In this document: one piece after another, positions 1 through 9,814 of the stretch | How positions within the stretch are numbered: position 1 is the stretch's first letter | How the letters are laid out: each line of letters begins with the position of its first letter | Assembly (NCBI GenBank): GCA_016839805.1 | Contig: JAEOTO010000027.1 | Location: 1 to 53,331 of the forward strand | DNA length: 53,331 bases | Source: Candidatus Hermodarchaeota archaeon | GTDB lineage: Archaea; Asgardarchaeota; Hermodarchaeia; Hermodarchaeales; Hermodarchaeaceae | Direction of reading: 5' to 3' | Translations under genes and position numbers: made by a program | The notes under the pieces: model-generated | Seen by the model: only the letters and a program-made list of their open reading frames with translations | Databases searched by the model: none | Told to the model about the DNA's origin: nothing

Positions 1-433
1 ATCTGTGGGCTAGTTTGTCTTATTGGGTGGCTTTGGTGGAGAGTATGGCAAATTGTCACCACACCATTGTCTCAACAGCCTAAATTGATGATTTCCATTA
101 AGAGTCGACTTGCAAGAAGAGAAACCGTTGAAGTCTAAGCACAAGATATAAGGTTAGCCTTTTATGACAAGCAAAAAACTCAAAAAATTCCAATTCAGTT
201 TTGGAGAAAAAAGAATAGAGAGCAGCTATACTTCGATTTTTACCCTTCTTCCAATTAATCTTTCCTTGAATTCAGTCATCAATTCTCTAAGAATACTCGT
301 CAGGTGCGATAGTGGTTTTAGACACTTTCTTGGTGTTGGGGGTTCCTAAAGGAAGTGTCGAATGAAACAGGTTTAAATCCTCCAGTTTGCTAGATAGAAT
401 TGACTTAATGAATAACACCAGATAGATAGGAGG
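1..433. other. Left-end stretch without a supported gene
   Basis: I see no convincing gene here. A 61-codon plus-strand frame starts at 164 after a weak AAGG, but its composition is not protein-like and it has no recognisable motif. A TATA-like AGATATAAGG at 144-153 lies only about 15 nt ahead of it, too close for a normal archaeal promoter-to-start arrangement. A segment near 368-377 resembles a tRNA T-loop but has no acceptor stem around it. The stretch may hold the tail of a gene outside the window or regulatory DNA. Confidence 0.4.
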
Positions 434-805
434 GTGAAGAGAATAGGACAGCAACAGACCAAGCAACAACCTAAATACAAAAAGTCATATGATGTGGTAC
501 TTGGCTATTGGGTGCTATTTAGCCTCATTATCTTCTTCCTAGTCTTTGGCGGGTACCTTGACTTCACAACTTGGATGATTAATTTTAATCCTCCGTATCC
601 CTTTTCCTTACGCCCAATTGGCTACACTCCAATTCCATTTGTGTGGTTCATAACGCCATTCATTGTGCTAGGTTTTATTTTCGCCATTTTAGCCTGGGCA
701 GGTTATGAACTAAAAGGAATCCCGCGCCTTAGAGGTCCCCTCTCTGACTACAACCCATTTAGGCGCAAAACAAAAGAAGCACAAAATAGCGAAGAAAACA
801 AGTAA
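434..805 (+). CDS. Small two-TM membrane protein, function unknown
   Basis: I do not recognise this 123-residue protein. It has a basic, Gln-rich N-terminus, then two hydrophobic segments (about residues 22-44 and 72-96) separated by an aromatic and proline-rich loop, and a charged Lys/Glu tail. This suggests a small integral membrane protein with both ends on the same side. A GGAGG lies directly against the GTG start, leaving no normal spacing, so the true start is uncertain. It is followed on the same strand by the flavoenzyme gene after about 120 nt. Nothing in it points to an enzymatic role. Confidence 0.6.
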   Translation: MKRIGQQQTKQQPKYKKSYDVVLGYWVLFSLIIFFLVFGGYLDFTTWMINFNPPYPFSLRPIGYTPIPFVWFITPFIVLGFIFAILAWAGYELKGIPRLRGPLSDYNPFRRKTKEAQNSEENK

Positions 806-924
806 GCTTATGCCAGGCCACATCCCCGCTAATCATATACTTGAATTACCCGAGCAGCACGTCAATATGTCCAAAAGATATTTGGCTATGTACTAGGCGA
901 AGTCTTCGAGTTCACCGAGGTTCG

Positions 925-2610
925 ATGGTGGAGTGCATGCAAACCAACAAAATCAAAGCAGAAACCATTACTCCGTCAAAGCTATCCAAAATTCGAGTGA
1001 TAGAAGGCGAGGAAACAATTTGCGAGAGTTGTAGCGATTACCTTACGGATGAGGCTCGGTTTGGGGATGGCTATGCAGAACGGATTTACTATGCTCGATC
1101 TGAAGCCGATGTTGTTGCCGTCGTGAATTGGGCGAATGAATCGAAAACGCTGCTTACGATATCAGCAGGACGTACGGGATTAACCGGTGGTGCGGTTCCG
1201 CAGGGGGGCATACTTCTGACATTGGAACAGATGGATAAACTCTGTGGCATGGGTTTTGATCAAGATCAAAACCGTTGGTATGTGTGCGCAGAACCCGGCA
1301 TCACTCTCGAGACCCTCAATTCAGCTATTCGGAAAAAACAACTGGATACCCTGAAAGGAAAAGGAACCTCTGAAGAACAAGCAGCACTTGAGAAGTACCT
1401 CAATGAATCTGAGACGTACTTTTTCCCCCCAGATCCGACGGAAATGACCGCGCATCTTGGAGGTTCTATCGCCGCGAATGCGTCCGGAGCTCGATCCTTT
1501 CGGTACAAGGCGATTCGAAAGTGGACCCGACGAATCCGTGTAGTATTAGCCAATGGCAATATTTTGGATATTCCACGGGGAAAATTCTTTGCAGAAAAAG
1601 GGATCTTCGAAGTTTACCTCACTGATGATAGCATACTTGAAATTAAAATTCCTGAATATTCAATGCCTACTACTAAGAATGCTGCAGGACTTTTTGCGCA
1701 TGCGGGAATGGATTTAATTGACTTATTCATTGGTTCAGAAGGCATTCTGGGTGTAATAACCGAAGCGGAAGTTTGGTTGGATAAATACCCCGAACGAACC
1801 CTGACTATCTTTGCTTTCTTTCCCACCGAAGAAACCGCTATTAACTTTGTTCAAGATGTTCGGAGCAAGCACAGTCCTGTGCAACCCACATTAGTCGAAT
1901 ACTTTGACTCCAATGCGGTGCAGATGCTTCGGGAGGCCCGTACTAAGGGAACAGGTGGTGTCACTGTTCCGTCCCAGGTCGAACAGTGTGAAGCGATCAT
2001 TTTCTTTGAAGTGCCATTTGCTGAAAAAGAAATGGAATCGGTCTTTATGGCTGCACAAGAATTACTCGGCAACCATGGCATTGGGATGGATGACACGTGG
2101 GCGGGAATTGACCCTGGGGACCTTGAGAAGATGAAGGCGGTTCGTCATCTCATTCCTGAAACGGTCAATGCCCTCATTGCGCAACGTAAACAGAAGTATT
2201 CACGCGTGCATAAACTAGGCACTGATATGGCAGTACCGGATGAACACTTGGAAATCATTATTGCCTATTACAAGAAACTCCTTGACGAAGCCAGATTAGA
2301 ATATATCATGTTTGGTCATATCGGTGATAACCATCTCCACGTCAATATCTTACCCCGAACCGATGCTGAAGTCGAGCAAGGTATGAAAATTTATCAGCAA
2401 TTCGCCAAGAAAGCCGTTGAACTCGGTGGAACTGTCAGCGCAGAACATGGCATTGGAAAATTAAAACGCCCTTTCCTCCGCATAATGTACGGAGATGAGG
2501 GCCTTAAGGAGATGGCTCAAGTCAAGCATGCACTTGATTCCAATTGGATTCTGAATCCAGGGAATATGATTCCAAAACCTGGTGAAACCCTGGAATCCCT
2601 TGACAGCTAA
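925..2610 (+). CDS. FAD-binding oxidoreductase, GlcD/D-lactate dehydrogenase family
   Basis: Flavoprotein dehydrogenase of the PCMH/VAO-fold family that oxidises 2-hydroxyacids such as D-lactate or glycolate. Seen in the sequence: the FAD-binding half carries SAGRTGLTGGAVPQGG and, further on, PPDPTEMTAHLGGSIAANAS, the two phosphate and isoalloxazine contact segments. The C-terminal FAD-oxidase domain carries GHIGDNHLHVNILP, with the metal or substrate histidines, and the terminal signature SAEHGIGKLKRPFL. The frame is open from a TTG at 841, but the first 28 residues look non-coding and GAGG at 917-920 precedes the ATG chosen here; ATG 937 is also possible. At about 561 residues it is longer than a simple GlcD (about 480) but lacks a fused Fe-S domain, so it needs a separate electron acceptor. 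The exact substrate is not determined by the sequence. Confidence 0.85.
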   Translation: MVECMQTNKIKAETITPSKLSKIRVIEGEETICESCSDYLTDEARFGDGYAERIYYARSEADVVAVVNWANESKTLLTISAGRTGLTGGAVPQGGILLTLEQMDKLCGMGFDQDQNRWYVCAEPGITLETLNSAIRKKQLDTLKGKGTSEEQAALEKYLNESETYFFPPDPTEMTAHLGGSIAANASGARSFRYKAIRKWTRRIRVVLANGNILDIPRGKFFAEKGIFEVYLTDDSILEIKIPEYSMPTTKNAAGLFAHAGMDLIDLFIGSEGILGVITEAEVWLDKYPERTLTIFAFFPTEETAINFVQDVRSKHSPVQPTLVEYFDSNAVQMLREARTKGTGGVTVPSQVEQCEAIIFFEVPFAEKEMESVFMAAQELLGNHGIGMDDTWAGIDPGDLEKMKAVRHLIPETVNALIAQRKQKYSRVHKLGTDMAVPDEHLEIIIAYYKKLLDEARLEYIMFGHIGDNHLHVNILPRTDAEVEQGMKIYQQFAKKAVELGGTVSAEHGIGKLKRPFLRIMYGDEGLKEMAQVKHALDSNWILNPGNMIPKPGETLESLDS

Positions 2611-2675
2611 TTCCGCAATTCTAGGACAGTTTTTATCCTTAGTAGAACCAGTCAACACCTTAGAGGTGCTATCCA

Positions 2676-3518
2676 GTGAGTCAAAAGGAAAAAATCACAC
2701 TTGTGGCACTACAGATTGAACCCCAACCAAAACCGGATGATACAATTCTCCAAACACAAAGATTACTCGAATCATGTCTTTCCCACCAACACGATATCAG
2801 TTGTTTTGTGTTACCCGAATATGCCTTCGGCACCTTCCGCGAATGGGCAATCAACAAACGCGAAAGCGATCTGATCACAATTCAAATCCAAGATGCAATC
2901 AAAGATCTGGCTAAACAATATCAGGTCCCTTTTATTGCTGGTACAGTCCCCCATCAGAACGAAGAAGGGCATTGGCGTAATCGCAGCTTCATTATTTCAG
3001 CGAAAGGAAAGGTTCTTGGATCGTATGACAAACAGCATCCCTTTCGAGCAGAAAAACAGCTAGACCTTAAACCAGGAACGCAAACACCCACATTCCAATT
3101 AAAAAATCTCAAGATGGCAGTGTTGATTTGTTCTGATTTATGGTATCATGATATCTTGGAACAAGTTGCTCCACAAGTGGATTTTATTGCTGTTCCAACG
3201 ATGACGACTGTATTAGATGAAAACTACATTCAGTATGGACGATGGGCCTGGCAATCTCTCATAGCAGTTCGAGCTAAAGAGTATACTATTCCTATTGTGA
3301 GTGCAGATCAAGCTGTTCGAGAATACGCTCCAGGAGTATTTACTTGTGGGGCTTCATGCATAGCAGATCCCTCATATCGTTTTACAAGGAAAGAGGGACC
3401 AGGTACACAATCCTTGAAAAGCACAGATGAGACTGTCAATGTAGTAATAAGCACGATTTCGCTAAAGGCGGTTCGTGATTACGCCGCATACCGACGAGAA
3501 GTGGGATTAAGCGGATAA
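2676..3518 (+). CDS. Carbon-nitrogen hydrolase (nitrilase superfamily)
   Basis: Cytosolic amidase or nitrilase-type hydrolase. The Glu-Lys-Cys triad is visible as E48 (in LPEYAFGTF), K119 (in GSYDKQHPF) and C152 (in AVLICSDLWY), in the spacing normal for the superfamily. At 280 residues it has the size of a stand-alone catalytic domain. Translation probably starts at the GTG, because GAGGTG lies 7 nt ahead of it. The gene begins 65 nt after the flavoenzyme on the same strand, so co-transcription is plausible. The substrate (omega-amide, carbamoyl amine or nitrile) cannot be told from the sequence alone. Confidence 0.9.
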   Translation: MSQKEKITLVALQIEPQPKPDDTILQTQRLLESCLSHQHDISCFVLPEYAFGTFREWAINKRESDLITIQIQDAIKDLAKQYQVPFIAGTVPHQNEEGHWRNRSFIISAKGKVLGSYDKQHPFRAEKQLDLKPGTQTPTFQLKNLKMAVLICSDLWYHDILEQVAPQVDFIAVPTMTTVLDENYIQYGRWAWQSLIAVRAKEYTIPIVSADQAVREYAPGVFTCGASCIADPSYRFTRKEGPGTQSLKSTDETVNVVISTISLKAVRDYAAYRREVGLSG

Positions 3519-3572
3519 TAAAAGAGGATGTCCTCCAGCAGACAAGAGCCTGCCAGAGGATGTTGTGACATG
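3519..3572. terminator. Convergent intergenic hairpin region
   Basis: The 54-nt gap between the convergent hydrolase and protease genes contains a short GAGG/CCTC hairpin (about 3524-3535). The word AGAGGATG occurs twice, about 30 nt apart. This would suit a bidirectional transcription end, but there is no long T run, so the call is tentative. Confidence 0.3.
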
Positions 3573-6500
3573 CTAGCTAGCCTTTGGTTCAGGTTCTTTC
3601 TTCCGTCGGCGTATTAGTACAATGATTATGACCAACAGTAAGAGTATGACCAGGACAAGGGCAATGAGCCACCAGTTGTTTATAAGCCATTCAAGAATAT
3701 TGGGAGGTGGCGAAGTAACCGTTGTTATTGTAAAGATGGTTGAGTCACTCCACCCAATTCCATCGACATCCTCGAAATAGCAGCGAACAAAGTAATCCCC
3801 ATCAGCAAAAGTTGCCGTTGAGATATCGAGTATTTGCCAGGAATTCGTTGAGGTATCCCAGGAAAGATCGCCATAAGTAATGTTAGTGGTCCCTAGAAAG
3901 ATAGAATACGTATGTCTTGTAGCAGAAGTATCAGTCAAGATGTTATGGGTGGGACATTGAGCTGTAACACCTGTTATGTCAAGAAGGCGAAGAGCATTAT
4001 CATGGTTGACTGTGATTCCACTCACGGTAAGTTGTTGGGCAAAAGTGATGCTACCCTCATATGGGCTGTAATTGTGTTTCGTAACTGTAACATCCACTGT
4101 TGTAATAGCGGAGATTGAGATAGAAAAGGTGACATTCCCTGACGCATCTGTAAGTCCAACCTGATAGGTATGTGTACCACTAGAAGTCTGCAGACAAACT
4201 AAGGCTCCTGGAATTGCTACACCACCAGTAGTCTCTACATGAATGACCACTGAACCTGGTGTGGTAGTAGTCGGGTGAGATACTGTCATCGGTGCAGGAT
4301 TGGCAGTGAAGATATCGACTTCAGGGTCACCAAAGAGGGCATAGCTGAGAAGATTCTTGCGGTCATAGGTTTGCCACCAGCTCATATATGAGGGATTTGC
4401 CTGATACCATGGCCACAATGTTGCATTATACAATGCCTTACTATCATACAGTGTTTCTCCAGGTCGATAGTGTGTCCTGCCACTGAAGAAGAGATCCCAG
4501 AACATGTAACTCTGATTACGGCTAAGCCCCCAAGCATAAGAATTAGCCATGGGTCCCCGTTGATACCAACAGACCCGCATGGAACCCACATACCCAATTG
4601 CTTGGCTCATTAGAAAACTAGTTGCTAGGCTGCCTTGATAATAATCAAAGGCCCCAGTAAGGCAGGAATCAGTGTAAATTAATGGTGGGACATTTGATTG
4701 TTCGCTAATCGCCTGAACACTGTCGATGAAAGTACTCCACACGAACCAATCCCATTCATACCAATCGAGTTGTCCAGCATGCATTGTTCCTGCAGCGATT
4801 TCTCGATCGATGTTTATGTCATTGCTTGTCATTTCTCCATAATAGTAGCTTAACTCACCAGTATCAAGTGCTGATACATTGTTACTGAGAAGGCTTGGGA
4901 TGCTGACGTTGTAATAATCAATGAAGCCATGTGTGCTATTAGTGTGGTATTTCCGTATTGATGGGTCGCCGGTTCCTACGATGATACTATTTAGAGGTGG
5001 AGTTCCGCCGTGAGGATATCTATTTTGATCGACGTAGTCGATGCGAAGACAATAGACACCCTGAATATTTCCAGAGGCTTCGACTTGTTGTGGGGGATCA
5101 GGAAATACTTGGGATTCGAAGGTGTAGATAGCACCGTCTGAACAGCCAATTGCTATCTCATTAGAACCGTCGTTTTCGGCATCGCCAACATCAAGGCCTC
5201 GAACTTGTCCACCAAGACCCCAGTTAACTGTTACAAATCCCCAGTTGGGTGGAGTATATGTCCACAGATGTACGTCACCATCGAGATTCCCTAAGATATT
5301 CGTATACCCGGTGCCGACGGTGATTTCGCCTAGAGCATCATCGTCTGGATCGCCCACATCAATACTATAAATGGCAGCAGGCGCATGAGATCCTACGGGC
5401 CAAACGTTTGAGGTCCCCGCAGGCGTTCCTGTCGCGGCGAAAATAGAACCACTACGATGTCCCCAAGCGAGGTCCACATTTACACCAGGAGTATCTGTAA
5501 TTTCATCCAAGACATTATCCGCATTCCCAAACTCAATACAAAGTACAGGACTTGGGTACGCGTGAACCTGGTGCCGAGTCCAAGCTTGCGAGGGACGATG
5601 GAAATAGTAGACATAAGTGAAGCCCAGTAGTGTTCCAACAGCAACACATTGAGAACCATTATTCCAGAAATCACCAATGTCAACACAAGTTGGAAAATCT
5701 GGAAAAAGAGAATCGATTAGAATTCCTGTTTGAAATCGACTACCATTCAACATTACGACGTTGCCAGCAGCTGGCGAAAACCCATGAGTATACACAATTT
5801 CATTGTCAATGCCATCATGATCAGCATCGCCAATCGCTACTCCGGTGATATTACCGATTAACAAAGGTACCAGATTAAATCGTCGCCCATAGGGGTAAGA
5901 AGACGACCATGGGAAAAGTTGGTCATCATCATACTTTCGTTGAATGTCAATGGGACTACCATGCCCAGCGATGTTAATTAGGGCAGGTGAGAAGTAATTG
6001 AGGTATTGTCCAACTGCGGTGTTATTTAAGGGAACATAGGTATTTGTCGGTGTATAATCCCAGAAGAGGTATCGGGATTCATAAAGCCGAGCAGTTGTAT
6101 AGGTCCCAGGAATGATATTATCATCGAGCCAGTCACTCAATTCAGCTTCGTCGGTGTAATCATTGTTATCGTTCCATGCATTAACTTCTTCATCATAGTT
6201 GCTAATAGCTCCGGCTAATAAGAACCGGTCCCAACCCGTTGTTGCATATCCTGTGGGATAGCGTTCATACGAGATTGCCCGTTGTAATATAGTTCGAATC
6301 ATCAATTCGTCACTAAGGGGAATGCGTCCAACGTAAAGATCTGGTGCCCAATCTGAAATCTCATCTGTGCCAATAACGCCGCCTAGATTATGAGTCGTAC
6401 ATTCACCCCAGACGCCATCATTATCATCATCCCAATCATTATCATGCATTACCGAATAATAGAAATCCGTGGGTTTGAGTGTGGCACTGAGATTGGTCCA

Positions 6501-6950
6501 CTCATAGGTGTCTGGAAGATAAATGTAGCGTGGAGGTAAGGTGGAATTATCACCAATAAGGAGCACCCATTGTAAGACTGCTCCAGGTTGGGTATAGACC
6601 CAATGAATATAGTTCCAAATCTGTTCACTTAAATCGCGAATACTCGGACCAATTGGGAAAGTAATATTGATAAGAGTAATGTTCGCTACTTGCGTCGGAA
6701 CACCTTTTTTCGTCTTCCAGTCCGCAAAATCTTGCACCCAAGTATCATTTTTCGAGATAATCAGATATTCAGGGTTTGCGGGTTGAGGCACAATGGGACC
6801 AGTTACCACCTTTCCTCTGAGATGTGTTGTGGAACTAGCCCTATTCAACGCAGAAAGTGTAGAAGGTAGAAAAAGAGGAAAAAGGATCGTGAATGTCAGT
6901 AAAAAAACTAATGGAAATGTACATAATTTTGTAAAAGTAGAGCGTTTCAT
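3573..6950 (-). CDS. Secreted C25 (gingipain-type) cysteine protease with inserted beta-propeller
   Basis: Large cell-surface protease of 1125 residues. An N-terminal signal segment (about 10-35) is followed by a prodomain-like region and a caspase-fold C25 domain. The catalytic His is H330 in INIAGHGSP and the catalytic Cys is C763 in YTDSCLTGAF, both strong matches to the family dyad. In gingipains these residues are only a few tens of residues apart; here about 430 intervene. The intervening block (about 365-735) contains about seven FG-GAP-like repeats with Asp-rich loops such as IGDADHDGIDNE and VGDAENDGSNE. After the protease come beta-sandwich domains, one resembling a carboxypeptidase-regulatory fold (about 905-1000). 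The end is a single TM helix with an RRRKKE tail, so the protein is membrane anchored outside the cell. Family and orientation are clear; the substrate is unknown. Confidence 0.88.
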   Translation of the reverse strand: MKRSTFTKLCTFPLVFLLTFTILFPLFLPSTLSALNRASSTTHLRGKVVTGPIVPQPANPEYLIISKNDTWVQDFADWKTKKGVPTQVANITLINITFPIGPSIRDLSEQIWNYIHWVYTQPGAVLQWVLLIGDNSTLPPRYIYLPDTYEWTNLSATLKPTDFYYSVMHDNDWDDDNDGVWGECTTHNLGGVIGTDEISDWAPDLYVGRIPLSDELMIRTILQRAISYERYPTGYATTGWDRFLLAGAISNYDEEVNAWNDNNDYTDEAELSDWLDDNIIPGTYTTARLYESRYLFWDYTPTNTYVPLNNTAVGQYLNYFSPALINIAGHGSPIDIQRKYDDDQLFPWSSSYPYGRRFNLVPLLIGNITGVAIGDADHDGIDNEIVYTHGFSPAAGNVVMLNGSRFQTGILIDSLFPDFPTCVDIGDFWNNGSQCVAVGTLLGFTYVYYFHRPSQAWTRHQVHAYPSPVLCIEFGNADNVLDEITDTPGVNVDLAWGHRSGSIFAATGTPAGTSNVWPVGSHAPAAIYSIDVGDPDDDALGEITVGTGYTNILGNLDGDVHLWTYTPPNWGFVTVNWGLGGQVRGLDVGDAENDGSNEIAIGCSDGAIYTFESQVFPDPPQQVEASGNIQGVYCLRIDYVDQNRYPHGGTPPLNSIIVGTGDPSIRKYHTNSTHGFIDYYNVSIPSLLSNNVSALDTGELSYYYGEMTSNDINIDREIAAGTMHAGQLDWYEWDWFVWSTFIDSVQAISEQSNVPPLIYTDSCLTGAFDYYQGSLATSFLMSQAIGYVGSMRVCWYQRGPMANSYAWGLSRNQSYMFWDLFFSGRTHYRPGETLYDSKALYNATLWPWYQANPSYMSWWQTYDRKNLLSYALFGDPEVDIFTANPAPMTVSHPTTTTPGSVVIHVETTGGVAIPGALVCLQTSSGTHTYQVGLTDASGNVTFSISISAITTVDVTVTKHNYSPYEGSITFAQQLTVSGITVNHDNALRLLDITGVTAQCPTHNILTDTSATRHTYSIFLGTTNITYGDLSWDTSTNSWQILDISTATFADGDYFVRCYFEDVDGIGWSDSTIFTITTVTSPPPNILEWLINNWWLIALVLVILLLLVIIIVLIRRRKKEPEPKAS

Positions 6951-7255
6951 ATTAATCGCGTTCCTGAGTAGCCATTAATTTCAGGACGGTATGCGGAAAG
7001 CTTCGGCTAGATAGTTACTCCGAAGACCTCCCGTTAACATCGCATCAACCCCCATTAGGGTACTCTGCTTAAAACCATTTACCTAGATTGCAAATGGTAG
7101 AAAAAGGCTACTTAGATGTCAATATTTAGTCAGATTTCCACAAAATCGGGGAGTCCAAATCAGAAAGGCGTTTATAGGTCTTAGTTTTCCTGCTATCTCA
7201 ATGATACGTTGTCAACGTTTCTTGAGGGTTAAGTCAACAAGATGGAAGACTTGTC
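6951..7255. promoter_or_regulatory. Leader region upstream of the C25 protease gene
   Basis: No coding sequence is evident in this 305-nt gap. On the minus strand it holds the protease leader. An inverted repeat TCCTGA/TCAGGA (6962-6967 with 6980-6985) lies within 20 nt of the start codon, and a second one, CTTCGG/CCGAAG, is at 7001-7006 with 7020-7025. Both could form RNA hairpins or serve as operators. No clear TATA box was found for the protease. The right part of the gap is the 3' end of the PH-domain gene's transcript. Confidence 0.35.
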
Positions 7256-7954
7256 CTAGCGCTTCGATTGTTCCATTTTCTCGTTGAGCTTTTGAAGTTC
7301 GAAAAGGATCTTCTGGAGGAGAAAGGAGGAATCTTCCACTGGGGGTTTCTCGACTTCAGTAGTCAAGGCATATCCGGAGCGATAGCGGCGAACGAGCTCT
7401 AAGACCCGTTGATTGATTTTTTCATAATCCATTAATCCATCGAGCGCAAGTTCAGGTGATGGCGCCCCAGACTGTGCACCCATTTGACCAGCTGTTTCGA
7501 TCTTCACACTTCCAATACCCAACGCTCGATCATAAGGTCCTCGTCGCAGTGACACATTTGTAATTGCCCGAACGGGAACTACTCGGCGTGTAAGTGTAAT
7601 AACTCCTCGAGAGACAATGATTTCGTCATCATGAATTTGATAGCGAATCCGGCGATAATAGAGTGGTATGGCAATTAGTCCTGGAATGGTCCAAATGAAA
7701 CAGAAAATAAATCCCCAGAAGAGGATATTAATCCCTAACCAAGTAAACCAGGGAATTGACTGAAAGAGAATGTAAAACATGACTGCGAGGGGCAGCACCA
7801 GAATTATGAAGAAGAAAAGTGGGAAAGTCAGTAGCTGGAGGTAATACTTGGTTCGTAACCGGGGGTCTGGTCGAAATTCCATATCCACTACCCTATGGTT
7901 GAATACAGGATTTTCAGATAAAAACTTTAGTAGTTGGTTATTAACATTAAACAT
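7256..7954 (-). CDS. Membrane protein with bacterial-type PH domain (bPH2/DUF304)
   Basis: Protein of about 232 residues with two adjacent TM helices (about 45-65 and 75-100 from the chosen start). These are followed by a pleckstrin-homology-like beta domain of the YdbS type: RIRYQIHDDEIIVSRGVITL, then VVPVRAITNVSLRRGPYDRALGIGSVKIET. The C-terminal tail is helical and charged. The frame stays open to 8026, overlapping the divergent ligase gene. The ATG at 7954 is preferred because a minus-strand CTATAATG promoter sits about 35 nt ahead of it; M at 7882 is another option. Proteins of this family are membrane associated and of unknown biochemical role. Confidence 0.8.
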   Translation of the reverse strand: MFNVNNQLLKFLSENPVFNHRVVDMEFRPDPRLRTKYYLQLLTFPLFFFIILVLPLAVMFYILFQSIPWFTWLGINILFWGFIFCFIWTIPGLIAIPLYYRRIRYQIHDDEIIVSRGVITLTRRVVPVRAITNVSLRRGPYDRALGIGSVKIETAGQMGAQSGAPSPELALDGLMDYEKINQRVLELVRRYRSGYALTTEVEKPPVEDSSFLLQKILFELQKLNEKMEQSKR

Positions 7955-7986
7955 GGGAATGGCAAGCCTTTTCCTTACCTTCGCTA

Positions 7987-7994
7987 CATTATAG
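7987..7994 (-). promoter_or_regulatory. TATA box for the bPH2 gene (divergent intergenic region)
   Basis: CTATAATG on the minus strand lies about 35 nt upstream of the chosen ATG at 7954, so the transcript would have a very short leader. The same AT-rich patch may also serve the divergent acyl-CoA ligase gene. Confidence 0.4.
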
Positions 7995-8024
7995 ACCAAT
8001 AATGAATTGGGAGGACAACGTCCC

Positions 8025-9686
8025 ATGGAAAAACCCTGGTTGAAATTTTATGAACCCAACATTCCCGAAACCCTCGATATCCCTGAAATTCCCCTCCATC
8101 AGCTACTCGAAGATAGTGCAAAGGAATTTCCTGATGCGACTGCTTGCATTTTCCTTGGCCAAGAGAAGACTTACAAACTAATCAATGAAGAAGCAAACAA
8201 ACTGGCTAATGCATTGAATAAATTAGGCATTAAGCAAGGCGATGTTGTCGGTCTAATGCTGGGCAATATGCCCCAGTTCTTAACGGCCTTTTTCGGCGTC
8301 CTCAAAGCTGGTGGCATCCTCACCCTCATCAATCCCCTCTACCAAGCCCCCGAAATCCAATTTCAACTCAACGATTCTGGTGCCAAAGCAATCATCATTA
8401 TCGATATCATGCACGATAATTATGCGAAAATCCGCGATAATACTAAAATCGAACATACAATTGTGACCACGATGGCAGACGCATTTCCTGGTATGCAAGT
8501 AAGCTTCACTCCCCCCGATGTCAAAGGCTACCACCTATGGGGTGAATTACTCGAAAAAGCTGGAGCTAAACAACCGAAAATTTCACTTAACCCCAAAGAT
8601 ACACCGGCTGTACTCCTCTATACCGGAGGCACCACAGGAACCCCCAAAGGAGCCATACTGACACATTACAATCTCGTGGCTAACGCCCATCAATGCCGGA
8701 GCTGGATTCCCTTTGCTAAGCGAGGAAGCGAAGAAGCTACCCTCGCAGTTCTTCCCTTCTTCCACTCCTTCGGACTCACAGTTTGTATGATGAACACTGT
8801 AATTCTTGCTGGCAGACTAGTTCTACATCCCCGACCCGATCTGGACCAAATTCTCCGCGATATCCCTCGATACAAGGTCGCTTTCTTCCCCGGAGTTCCC
8901 ACCCTATATGCTTCATTACTCCAACGTGATGACCTCGACCAATACGACCTCAGTTCCGTAACCGCGTGTTTATCCGGTGCCGCTCCACTACCAATGGCTG
9001 TTGCCAAAGCTTTTGAAAAGATGGCAGGAGCGAACCTCGTAGAAGGTTACGGACTCACTGAAGCTAGCCCCGTTACCCACGCAAACCCTATACAAGAAAA
9101 ACCACCCTTTGATAAGAAACGCGAAGGCTCCGTCGGCCTCCCCATGCCTAGCACCCTGGCAAAAATCATTGATCTCGATACTGGTGAGGATTTGCCTCCA
9201 GGTCAAGAAGGTGAACTCGTTATCAAAGGTCCTCAAGTTATGAAAGGCTACTGGAACAAACCAGAAGAAACCACTAACCAACTCTCCGAAGATGGATGGC
9301 TTAAAACAGGCGACATCGCTCGAATGGACGAAGACGGATACTTCTACATTGTCGACCGAGCTAAACAAATGATCGACCGAGCGGGATTCAAAGTTTATCC
9401 ACGCGATGTAGAGGAAATCCTTTTCACGCATCCTAAAGTAGCTGATGCCGCAGTTGTTGGCATTCCTGATGAACGCCGTGGAGAAACGGTATTGGCCTTC
9501 GTTGTACTAAAAGAAGGAGAAACTGCCAAAGCCGAAGAAATCAAAGAATTCACGAAGGATAAACTGGCCTATTACAAACGTCCTGAATTCATAGAGTTCC
9601 GCGATGAACTGCCAAAAAGCATGGTTGGAAAAACGCTTCGGCGAGTCCTTCAAGAAGAATATCTTGCAAAACAAAAAAAGAAGTAA
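8025..9686 (+). CDS. fadD: Acyl-CoA ligase (AMP-forming, long-chain fatty acid type)
   Basis: Adenylate-forming ligase of 553 residues that activates a carboxylic acid, probably a medium or long fatty acid, to its CoA thioester with ATP. Visible motifs: the phosphate loop YTGGTTGTPKG (about 198-208), EGYGLTEASP (about 339-348), the hinge region GWLKTGDIARMDEDGY with IVDRAKQMIDRAGFKVYPRD (about 425-460), and the C-terminal catalytic Lys in SMVGKTLRR. The ATG is chosen because GGGAGGA lies 9 nt upstream; a TTG at 8007 is in frame but would lie before this site. The gene fits the acyl-CoA dehydrogenase and acyl-CoA synthetase genes elsewhere in the window as part of fatty or organic acid degradation. 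Chain-length preference cannot be read from the sequence. Confidence 0.9.
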   Translation: MEKPWLKFYEPNIPETLDIPEIPLHQLLEDSAKEFPDATACIFLGQEKTYKLINEEANKLANALNKLGIKQGDVVGLMLGNMPQFLTAFFGVLKAGGILTLINPLYQAPEIQFQLNDSGAKAIIIIDIMHDNYAKIRDNTKIEHTIVTTMADAFPGMQVSFTPPDVKGYHLWGELLEKAGAKQPKISLNPKDTPAVLLYTGGTTGTPKGAILTHYNLVANAHQCRSWIPFAKRGSEEATLAVLPFFHSFGLTVCMMNTVILAGRLVLHPRPDLDQILRDIPRYKVAFFPGVPTLYASLLQRDDLDQYDLSSVTACLSGAAPLPMAVAKAFEKMAGANLVEGYGLTEASPVTHANPIQEKPPFDKKREGSVGLPMPSTLAKIIDLDTGEDLPPGQEGELVIKGPQVMKGYWNKPEETTNQLSEDGWLKTGDIARMDEDGYFYIVDRAKQMIDRAGFKVYPRDVEEILFTHPKVADAAVVGIPDERRGETVLAFVVLKEGETAKAEEIKEFTKDKLAYYKRPEFIEFRDELPKSMVGKTLRRVLQEEYLAKQKKK

Positions 9687-9814
9687 ACCACCGTTTGTCT
9701 CATACACCGAGTCTACAAAAATATAGATTGTAGAAGCCTTGCGGATACTCACTCGGTAGTCCAATGTCGATAAATATGGGTAGGCCACGTGATTACAGGA
9801 CATGGTGATGCCTT

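Noticed and set aside
164..349. 61-codon plus-strand frame near the left end
   Set aside because: No recognisable motif, odd composition, and a TATA-like patch too close to its ATG; more likely chance.
366..380. tRNA T-loop-like segment GGTTTAAATCC
   Set aside because: No acceptor, D or anticodon stem can be built around it.
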